This document shows, one piece after another, positions 23,791-32,000 of a DNA stretch of 64,000 nt. Positions within the stretch are counted from its first letter, which is position 1, and every line of letters begins with the position of its first letter. The stretch covers positions 262,569 to 326,568 of the forward strand of contig CADEFT010000004.1 in NCBI GenBank assembly GCA_902826685.1, given 5' to 3'. The stretch comes from an uncultured Acidobacteriota bacterium (lineage in GTDB: Bacteria; Acidobacteriota; Terriglobia; Bryobacterales; Bryobacteraceae). Under the pieces are notes generated by a model that had not been told where the DNA came from, ran no database searches, and worked only from the letters and a program-made list of their open reading frames with translations. Position numbers and translations under genes: made by a program.

Positions 23791-24639
23791 CTACGGTGTA
23801 CGAATGCGGGTAGCAAGTGTAGTACCTTCATCGAACATCGACTGTATTGTACTCGGATTGTCCTGAAGGGCGGCCTTCAAGCCCTCCAGGTTGCCAATAT
23901 AGTACTCGAGCGCGGCGGCGATCGCTTCCCGGTTGGTCGCCAGGATATCGCCCCAGATGTCGTAGTCGCTCAGGGCGAGCCGCGTCATGTCGGTGAGGCC
24001 CGATCCGGCGACCTTCAGTTGACCGGCCGAACGGATCTCGCGGCCGACAGTGGCGGCCAATATGGTTGACGCGATCTGCGGCAAATGAGAGGTTAGCGCT
24101 ACTGTTTGATCGTGATCTGCAGCACTCATCACGCTGATCTTCGCGCCGATTCGCTTTAGCCACTCGACCAGAACCGGGCGCGATCCGGACCGCAGTTCCG
24201 GCTCATCCGATGGCGTCAACACGTAGGTTCTGTTGGCGAACAGAGTGGCGTCGGCGCCGTCCACTCCGCGAGTCTCCTTGCCGGCCATGGGATGACCGCC
24301 GAGGAACGCGTCAGGGGGAAGGTAGCGGGCCGCCTGCGCGCAGATTTCCACCTTCGTGCTGCCGGCATCGGTGACCAGGGCGCCGGGGCGGAGGAAGGCG
24401 GCCAGACGCGGAATGACTTCGAGAATGCGGGAGATGGTGTGGGAAAGATAGATCAGATCGGCTTCGGCGCAGGCATCCTCAAGCGACGCGCCGCGGTCGA
24501 TGACGCCGAGTTCCATGGCTCTGGCTGTAGTGGCGGGAGAGCCGACGCCGAGGATGGTGCCGGAAAAACCCGAGGCCCGGAGGGCACGGGCGAAGGATCC
24601 GCCGATCAGACCGACCCCGACGATGGCGACCGTGCGCAT
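23791..24639 (-). CDS. tyrA: Prephenate dehydrogenase
   Basis: This 282-aa NAD-dependent enzyme converts prephenate to 4-hydroxyphenylpyruvate for tyrosine. The Rossmann start VAIVGVGLIGGSFARAL is perfect, and VTDAGSTKVEI, GGHPMAGKETRGVDGA, the catalytic-region HDQTVALTSHLPQ and GLTDMTRLA follow. There is no ACT domain, so feedback by tyrosine may be weak or occur elsewhere. It is last in the trpCFBA-aroQ-aroF-tyrA operon, five bases downstream of aroF. Confidence 0.93.
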   Translation of the reverse strand: MRTVAIVGVGLIGGSFARALRASGFSGTILGVGSPATTARAMELGVIDRGASLEDACAEADLIYLSHTISRILEVIPRLAAFLRPGALVTDAGSTKVEICAQAARYLPPDAFLGGHPMAGKETRGVDGADATLFANRTYVLTPSDEPELRSGSRPVLVEWLKRIGAKISVMSAADHDQTVALTSHLPQIASTILAATVGREIRSAGQLKVAGSGLTDMTRLALSDYDIWGDILATNREAIAAALEYYIGNLEGLKAALQDNPSTIQSMFDEGTTLATRIRTP

Positions 24640-24644
24640 GTTGG

Positions 24645-25658
24645 CTAGGCGGTCCGTCCGACCGCGGCGGCGATCAGACGAACCTGACGCATCATGTCCG
24701 TGAACTGGCCGGGGAGAAGGGATTGGGCCCCGTCACTGACGGCGTTGTCCGGATCCGGATGCATTTCGACGAGGAGGCCATCCGCTCCGGCGGCGACGGC
24801 GGCGCGGGCCATGGGGATGACGTTGTCGCGGCGGCCGGTGCCGTGGGAGGGGTCCGCCATGATGGGTAAATGGGAGAGCTTTTTAATTACTGGAATGGCG
24901 GAAATGTCCATCGTATTTCGAGTGTAAGTTTCAAATGTCCGGATGCCGCGCTCGCAGAGAATGACGTTGTAATTCCCGCCCGAGAGAAGATACTCGGCCG
25001 AAAGCAGCAGCTCTTCCACGGTGGCGGCGATGCCGCGTTTCAGAAGTACCGGTAATCGAGACTTGCCGAGTTCTTTCAACAGGTTGAAGTTCTGCATGTT
25101 GCGCGCGCCAACCTGGAAGACGTCGACGTAGCGCTCCATCATCGGAATCTGGGTTTGATCCATCACTTCGCTGACGGCGAAGAGGCCGTGGCGGTCGGCG
25201 GCGGCGCGCAGAAGGCGCAGGCCGTCCTCGCCCAAACCCTGGAACGAGTAAGGAGACGAACGCGGTTTGAAGGCGCCGCCACGCAATCCCTTGGCGCCGG
25301 CCTGTGCGACCTGGGAGGCCGCGAGTTCGATTTGCGCTTCGCTTTCGACCGAGCAGGGGCCGCCGATCGAAACGACGTGGGACCCGCCGATTTCGACGCC
25401 ACGCACGCTGAAGGTGGTTCCGCCGGGGTTGAAGTTCCGGCCGGCGAGCTTATATGGAGTGATGACGCGGCGGCATTCGCGAACGCCCGCCATCAACTCG
25501 ATCACGCCCGGATCCAGCTCTTCCTTCGGGCCAACGCAGCCTAACACCGTGTGTACGGCGCCTGTGGAACGGTGTACGTTGAACCCGGCTGTGATCAGGC
25601 GCCCGATAACGGCTTCAATCTGCGCTTCCGCGGCGCCTTCCTCCATGATGACGAACAT
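24645..25658 (-). CDS. aroF: 3-deoxy-7-phosphoheptulonate synthase (DAHP synthase, type I beta)
   Basis: This 337-aa enzyme condenses phosphoenolpyruvate and erythrose 4-phosphate at the entry to aromatic biosynthesis. An N-terminal ferredoxin-like regulatory domain of about 70 residues (MFVIMEEGAAEAQIEAVIG) precedes the barrel, as in Thermotoga-type enzymes. The barrel has IGGPCSVESEAQ, RGGAFKPRSSPYSFQG, VGARNMQNFNLL, LLKRGIAA and ADPSHGTGRRDNV, giving the Cys, Lys, His and Asp metal/substrate residues. It lies between chorismate mutase and tyrA, with ten bases to the former. Confidence 0.94.
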   Translation of the reverse strand: MFVIMEEGAAEAQIEAVIGRLITAGFNVHRSTGAVHTVLGCVGPKEELDPGVIELMAGVRECRRVITPYKLAGRNFNPGGTTFSVRGVEIGGSHVVSIGGPCSVESEAQIELAASQVAQAGAKGLRGGAFKPRSSPYSFQGLGEDGLRLLRAAADRHGLFAVSEVMDQTQIPMMERYVDVFQVGARNMQNFNLLKELGKSRLPVLLKRGIAATVEELLLSAEYLLSGGNYNVILCERGIRTFETYTRNTMDISAIPVIKKLSHLPIMADPSHGTGRRDNVIPMARAAVAAGADGLLVEMHPDPDNAVSDGAQSLLPGQFTDMMRQVRLIAAAVGRTA

Positions 25659-25667
25659 CGATACCTC

Positions 25668-25982
25668 TTACTTTTCCGGCTTCTTCGCCTGTTGCGCCAG
25701 CATCCGGTCTCGCTGCACGTTGCGCATCTCGTCGATGATGCGCTCAAAGACGCGGCGTACGCCTTCGGCGCTCAGCGGACCGCCGTTATTTTCGGTGACG
25801 TTGCGAAAGACGTCGTCCTCGCGCCGCGGTTCATAGATGGGCAGATCGAATTCGCGCTTAATGCGGCCGATTTCTTCGACCACCAGCGTGCGGCGGTTGA
25901 GCAGCTTCACGATTTCGACATCGATGGAGTCGATTTGCCGGCGCTGAACGCCGAGCGCGGCCATGCCTTCCTCTTGGGTCAC
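25668..25982 (-). CDS. aroQ: Chorismate mutase, AroQ type
   Basis: This 104-aa helical protein converts chorismate to prephenate. It has the AroQ helix pattern RRQIDSIDVEIVKLLNRR, then IGRIKREFDLPIYEPRREDD, then RVFERIIDEMRNVQRD, with the expected Arg, Lys and Glu active-site positions. Its start overlaps the trpA stop by 4 bp. It is a stand-alone enzyme; coupling to the neighbouring DAHP synthase is common, and complex formation or allosteric cross-talk is possible but not shown. Confidence 0.9.
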   Translation of the reverse strand: MTQEEGMAALGVQRRQIDSIDVEIVKLLNRRTLVVEEIGRIKREFDLPIYEPRREDDVFRNVTENNGGPLSAEGVRRVFERIIDEMRNVQRDRMLAQQAKKPEK

Positions 25983-26771
25983 GCGCGGGCTCCTTGCAAG
26001 GCCGAAGAAAGCGCGCGCGCATAGTCTTCGAGTTTCTCTTCGAGCTGCTTTGAATCCTGGTTCTGCTCGATCAGGCGTACGAAGGCGCTGCCGACGACGA
26101 CACCGTCGGCGAACCGGCCGGCACTTGCGGCATGTTCCGGTTTGGAAATGCCAAAGCCCAGGGCGAGCGGCTTCGGCGTACGCTGGCGCAGGCTATTGAC
26201 AAGGGGTTCGACGGAATCCGAGAGCGAATCGCGCTCGCCGGTGACCCCGAGGCGGGAAACCAGGTAGATGAACCCGGAGGAATTTTCGGCCACCAGATCG
26301 AGGCGGCGCGGCGTGCTGGTGGGTGCCGCCAGAAAGACGGTGTCGAGCCCGTGCTTGCGGAAGGGCGGCAGAATCGATCCGCTTTCCTCGGGCGTAAGGT
26401 CGGTGAGCAGCACGCCATCGATGCCAGCCTTGGCGGCGTCGTGAGCCAGCGCCTCGGCGCCGTAGCGAAGCACCGGATTGAGGTAGGTGAAAAGCAGAAT
26501 CGGAATTTCCGAATGAGCGCGAATCTGCTCGGCGATCTCCACTACGCCGCGCAGGTTGGTGCCGGCTTTCAGCGCGCGCTCCGAAGCGGCCTGGATGACG
26601 GGGCCATCGGCGACAGGATCGGAGAAGGGAACGCCGAGCTCGATGAGATCGACGCCGCCGCGCTCAAGCGCCTCGACCAGAGATGCGGTACGGCTGGGCG
26701 ATGGATCGCCCGCGGTGATATAGGCGATAAGGGCGGGCCGCTTCTTTTCCCGCAGTCGAGCGAACAGGGAA

Positions 26772-26785
<14 letters not shown>
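25979..26785 (-). CDS. trpA: Tryptophan synthase alpha chain
   Basis: This 268-aa TIM barrel cleaves indole-3-glycerol phosphate. The start [19 protein letters not shown], the catalytic Glu region [45 protein letters not shown], and [11 protein letters not shown] with [10 protein letters not shown] are all conserved. ATG 26785 overlaps the end of trpB by 14 bp, which is usual for the alpha/beta pair. The far upstream frame extension is not used. Confidence 0.95.
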
Positions 26786-27985
<1,200 letters not shown>

Positions 27986-27989
<4 letters not shown>

Positions 27990-28600
27990 GACGCTGTTTC
28001 CGCCGCCAGAGCGGCCTGTATGAATTGGATCATTTTGCGATGGTCTTTGCGGCCGGGAACGGATTCCAGACGCGAGCAGGCATCGACGCCCCAGGCGTGC
28101 GAGCGGCGCAGGGCAATGGCGACGTTCGAGGCATCGAGTCCGCCGGCGATGATGATAGGTCTTGTAAGGCCTTGCGCCAGGCTCCAATCGAATGGAACGC
28201 CAGCGCCGCCGAACTCCGCCCCGGCGGGACCGTCGAGCAGGAACGCTTCGGCACCGGAGTATGGCTTGAGCGTATCGGACGAAAAGCCGGCTTCGATACG
28301 GAGCGCTTTCCAGACCCGGCCATCGGGAAAGCCGGCGGCGGATTCGTCGCCATGCAGTTGCGCGATATCGAGACCGACCTGACCGCGAATGGCTTCGACG
28401 CGCGCCGCGGTTTCATTGACGAATACGCCAACCTTCAGGACGTTCAGACCGCGCGCGATGGGCGCCGCGGCTTCCGGGGCGATGTAGCGTTTGCTGCGCG
28501 GATAGAAATTGAATCCAATCGCATTGGCACCCGCGGCAATCGCAGCTTCAGCGTCTTCGGCATTCGTAATGCCGCAGATTTTGATGATTCGCGAGGACAT
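27986..28600 (-). CDS. trpF: Phosphoribosylanthranilate isomerase
   Basis: This 204-aa barrel isomerises phosphoribosylanthranilate. [14 protein letters not shown] holds the catalytic Cys, [17 protein letters not shown] follows, then VGVFVN, QLHGDES, and the catalytic Asp in [13 protein letters not shown], with [11 protein letters not shown] and [16 protein letters not shown]. All expected strands are present. The gene sits between trpC (15 bp downstream of it) and trpB (4-bp overlap). Confidence 0.95.
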
Positions 28601-28615
28601 GAGGCAGGCGAAGCT

Positions 28616-29404
28616 TCATCGTAACATGAGCGCTTCGAGAGCCTGTTGCGGATCGCCGGCCTTCATGAGGTGCTCGCCGACCAGGAAAGCGTTGTAGCCC
28701 GCGCCGAGCAGAAGGCGTAGGTCGGCCGCGGAATGGATACCGCTCTCGCTGACGCGCACGGTCCTGGCGGGCATCCGGGGCGCGAGGCTGAGCGAGGTTT
28801 CGAGCGTGACGCGGAAGTCGCGCAAATCGCGGTTATTGACGCCGATAATGTCGGCGCCGGAATCGATGGCGCGCAGGAGTTCGGCCTCATCGTGCACTTC
28901 CACCAGCGCCGCCAGTCCGAGCGCGGCGGCGAGATCTCGAAGCTGGCGCAGGCGGCGCGTGTCGAGGATGGCGGCGATCAGCAGAATGGCATCGGCGCCG
29001 TGAGCCGCGGCTTCATATACCTGGATCTCGTCGAGCGTAAAATCCTTGCGCAAAACTGGAATGCCAACGGCCGCGCGGGCGGCCTTGAGGTCGGCGAGGC
29101 TGCCTTGAAAGAAACGCTCATCGGTGAGCACGGAGACGGCGGCCGCCCCTCCTCTTTCGTAGGCGAGGGCGTTGCGGGCGGCGTCGTAGGAAGCGCTCAG
29201 CAGCCCCTTGCTGGGCGACGCTTTCTTCGATTCGGCGATGATGGCCGGCCTGGTAGCGGTGATCGCGGCGCGAAAATCGCGATGGCTCTCGCGCATGGCA
29301 TAGGCACGTTGTTCTAGCTCGGCGCGGCGCGGAACCAGGCCGGCGATTTCGGCCAGTTTCTCATCCACGATCTTCGCCAAAACGTCGGGAACGGAGCTGG
29401 TCAT
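28616..29404 (-). CDS. trpC: Indole-3-glycerol-phosphate synthase
   Basis: This 262-aa barrel forms indole-3-glycerol phosphate. The motifs IIAESKKASPSKGLL, RGGAAAVSVLTDERFFQGS, VLRKDFTLDEIQVYEAAAHG, LVEVHDEAELLRA, GVNNRDLRDF and RVSESGIHSAAD give the catalytic Lys/Glu residues. It is the first gene of the operon. trpE, trpG and trpD are not in the window, so anthranilate must be made from genes elsewhere. No attenuator or leader peptide was recognised in the ~100 bp upstream. Confidence 0.95.
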   Translation of the reverse strand: MTSSVPDVLAKIVDEKLAEIAGLVPRRAELEQRAYAMRESHRDFRAAITATRPAIIAESKKASPSKGLLSASYDAARNALAYERGGAAAVSVLTDERFFQGSLADLKAARAAVGIPVLRKDFTLDEIQVYEAAAHGADAILLIAAILDTRRLRQLRDLAAALGLAALVEVHDEAELLRAIDSGADIIGVNNRDLRDFRVTLETSLSLAPRMPARTVRVSESGIHSAADLRLLLGAGYNAFLVGEHLMKAGDPQQALEALMLR

Positions 29405-29505
29405 TTTCCGATCTTCATGCTAGCAGTTCAGCTTGCGCGATGCCCGATGGTGCGCCATATTGAAGAGGGCGCATCCGCGCCGCATATGAGCTCCGAAATT
29501 CCCCG

Positions 29506-30750
29506 ATGGCGGCCACCCATTTGTACCTTACGGAGTTGCTCGGCCTGCGGGTCTTCGACCTGAAGGGCCGTGCGATCGGCCGTCTGAAAGAAGCGGCGCT
29601 GGTGCCGCTGGTGGATCCGGTGAGAGTGGACCGTTTCCTGGTGGGCGCGGGCAACACGTGGTTCACCATCCGCTACGACCAGGTCCGATCGATCTCGCTT
29701 GACGGCATCGAGTTGAACGATGAGCAGATCACGCCGTATCACTCCGATGAATACATGCTGCGGCTGGCGCGCGATCTGATGGACCAGCAGATCATCGACG
29801 CCCACGGCCGCAAGGTGGTTCGGGTGACCGACGTCACCTTCGATATCCGGCCGATGAACAACTATCACGGCCTGTTCGTGATGGAAGTGGACATTGGACT
29901 GCGCTCCGTTTTCCGGCGCCTGTTTCAAGGCGTTTTGCCGCGCCAATGGATCCGGCGGCTGCAGCAGCCGATTGCCCCGCATTCGATTTCATGGGAGTAC
30001 TGCAACATCATCGAGCCGGACCCGATGCGGCGGCTGCGGCTGAACATCACGCCGCGGAGTTTGCGCGGCCTGCATCCGGCCGACCTGGCCGAGATCGTGG
30101 AGGAACTCGGTCCGGAAGGGCGCGAGGCGGTGCTGACGACGCTTGACCGCGAGTCGGCGGCGGAGACGATTTCCGAACTCGACCCGGACGTGCAGGCCAG
30201 CGTACTGGAATCGATGGAGGCGGACAAGGCGGCGGAGATCATCGAAGAGATGTCGCCGGACGAGGCGGCCGATGCGCTGCAGGAGCTGGAGAGCGAGACT
30301 TCGGCCGGGATTCTGGAAGAAATGGAAACCGAGCCGAAATCGGAACTGAGCGACTTGATGGAGTACGAGGAGAACACCGCCGGCGGGCTGATGAACACCG
30401 AGTACCTGGCGCTTCCGGTGAACGCGACGGTTGGAGATGCGGTGCGGAGTATCGGCGATCGCGACTATGTCCTGGACAGCGCCAGCGCCGTGCTGCTGCT
30501 CGATGCGGATGATCGCCTGGCGGGGCTGGTGCCATTGGGCCGGCTGGTGGGCGCGGCCTCGGACGTGGCGCTGAGCGCGTTGAGCCTGGCCGAAGTCCGG
30601 CGCGCCGGCGTCGAAGATTCCGAAGACCGGGTGGCGGAGATCTTCGACAAGTACAACCTGCTGATGCTGCCGGTGGTGGAAGACGACGGAAGGCTGGCGG
30701 GTGTGATTACGGCCGACGATATCATTTCTCTTCTGCGGTGGAGGAAGTGA
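29506..30750 (+). CDS. Cytosolic MgtE-type N-domain/CBS protein with PRC-barrel-like N-terminus
   Basis: This 414-aa protein has no membrane segment. Residues ~1-130 carry two PRC-barrel-like stretches (LGLRVFDLKGRAIGRL, IIDAHGRKVVRVTDV). Residues ~185-290 form the MgtE N domain: LRGLHPADLAEIVEELG, SMEADKAAEIIEEMSPDEAADALQE, and the linking EENTAGGLMNTEYL. A CBS pair follows (LPVNATVGDAV, LLMLPVVEDDGRLAGVITADDII). In MgtE this part senses Mg2+ and gates the pore. Here the pore is missing and the next gene is an NRAMP-like transporter, so a split sensor-transporter pair is inferred. Confidence 0.88.
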   Translation: MAATHLYLTELLGLRVFDLKGRAIGRLKEAALVPLVDPVRVDRFLVGAGNTWFTIRYDQVRSISLDGIELNDEQITPYHSDEYMLRLARDLMDQQIIDAHGRKVVRVTDVTFDIRPMNNYHGLFVMEVDIGLRSVFRRLFQGVLPRQWIRRLQQPIAPHSISWEYCNIIEPDPMRRLRLNITPRSLRGLHPADLAEIVEELGPEGREAVLTTLDRESAAETISELDPDVQASVLESMEADKAAEIIEEMSPDEAADALQELESETSAGILEEMETEPKSELSDLMEYEENTAGGLMNTEYLALPVNATVGDAVRSIGDRDYVLDSASAVLLLDADDRLAGLVPLGRLVGAASDVALSALSLAEVRRAGVEDSEDRVAEIFDKYNLLMLPVVEDDGRLAGVITADDIISLLRWRK

Positions 30751-30752
30751 AC

Positions 30753-32000
30753 GTGCTGCGCCGGCTTCGCCATCATCTGCTGGTGTTCTTTTCGGTCATC
30801 GGACCGGGCTTCATCACGGCGGTGGTGGACAACGACGCGGGCGGCATTTTCACTTACTCGCAGGCTGGCGCTAAGTATGGATACCTTCCGCTGTGGACGC
30901 TGTTTCCGATCACGATTCTGCTGATCGTCACGCAGGAGATGTGCTCGCGCATGGGGGCTGTGACGGGCAAAGGGCTATCGGACCTGATCCGCGAGGAGTT
31001 CGGGCTGCGCACCACGTTCTTTCTCATGGCGCTGCTGGTGGTGGCGAACCTGACGAACGTGATGGCGAACTTCGCGGGCGTGGCCAGTTCGCTCGAATTG
31101 TTCCACGTCAGCCGCTACGTCTCGGTGCCGGTGACGGCCGCGCTGGTGTGGCTGCTGATCGTGAAAAGCTCCTATGCGCGAGTGGAGAAGATATTTCTCG
31201 CGGCCTGCTCCCTCTATGTGTGCTACATCGTTTCCGGCATTCTGGTGAAACCGGATTGGAAGGAAGCGGCGATTTACAGCGTTAAGCCGGTGCTGCTGTT
31301 CGAGCCGGGATATTTGACGATGCTCATCGGAATGGTGGGGACATCGGTGGCTCCGTGGATGCAGTTCTTTCTGCAGGCGGCGGTTGTGGAGAAGGGGATA
31401 TCGGCCAAGGACTACGCGGAGTCGCGTGTGGAAGTGATTGTGGGTTGCGTGGTGATGTCGGTGATTGCGTTCTTCATCATCGTGGCGTGCGCGGGTGCGA
31501 TCTGGGCCAACGGGCCGCGCGATATCACCGATGCCACGGACGCGGCGCTGGCGCTGCGGCCATTTGGCGAATATGCCTTCCTGCTGTTCGGTGCGGGACT
31601 GCTGAACGCGTCGGTATTCGCGGCGTCGATTCTGCCCCTATCGACCTCCTACACGGTCTGCGAAGGTCTGGGATTTGAATCCGGGCTCAATCGCAGTTTT
31701 CGCGAGGCGCCAATTTTTTACGGACTGTTCACGTTTCTGATCGTCTTCGGCGGCGGCGTGGTTTTGTGGCCGGAATTCCCGCTGATCAAGATGATTCTGC
31801 TGAGCCAGGTCATCAACGGCGCGGTGCTGCCGCTGGTGCTGGCCTACATGGTCGCGCTGGTCAACAAGAAGAGGCTGATGAAGGATTGGGTGAACTCACC
31901 GCTCTATAACTTCGTTGCCTGGAGCGCGGTGATCGTGATGAGCGGACTGACGGTGGCGCTGGTGGGCATCAGCTTGCGGCAACTCATGGGGCGGCCTTAG
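30753..32000 (+). CDS. NRAMP-family transporter with altered metal-binding site
   Basis: This 415-aa protein has about eleven membrane helices of the LeuT/NRAMP fold (IGPGFITAVV, YSQAGAKYGYLPLW). In helix 1 the usual DPGN is DAGG, keeping Asp but replacing Asn with Gly. In helix 6 the usual MPHN is APWM (VGTSVAPWMQFF), so the soft Met ligand is lost. From memory, such changes characterise NRAMP-related magnesium transporters. GTG 30753 with GGAGG upstream is chosen; GTG 30738 is an alternative. It directly follows the MgtE-type sensor gene. The stop overlaps the last phage gene, on the other strand, by 4 bp. Confidence 0.85.
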   Translation: MLRRLRHHLLVFFSVIGPGFITAVVDNDAGGIFTYSQAGAKYGYLPLWTLFPITILLIVTQEMCSRMGAVTGKGLSDLIREEFGLRTTFFLMALLVVANLTNVMANFAGVASSLELFHVSRYVSVPVTAALVWLLIVKSSYARVEKIFLAACSLYVCYIVSGILVKPDWKEAAIYSVKPVLLFEPGYLTMLIGMVGTSVAPWMQFFLQAAVVEKGISAKDYAESRVEVIVGCVVMSVIAFFIIVACAGAIWANGPRDITDATDAALALRPFGEYAFLLFGAGLLNASVFAASILPLSTSYTVCEGLGFESGLNRSFREAPIFYGLFTFLIVFGGGVVLWPEFPLIKMILLSQVINGAVLPLVLAYMVALVNKKRLMKDWVNSPLYNFVAWSAVIVMSGLTVALVGISLRQLMGRP

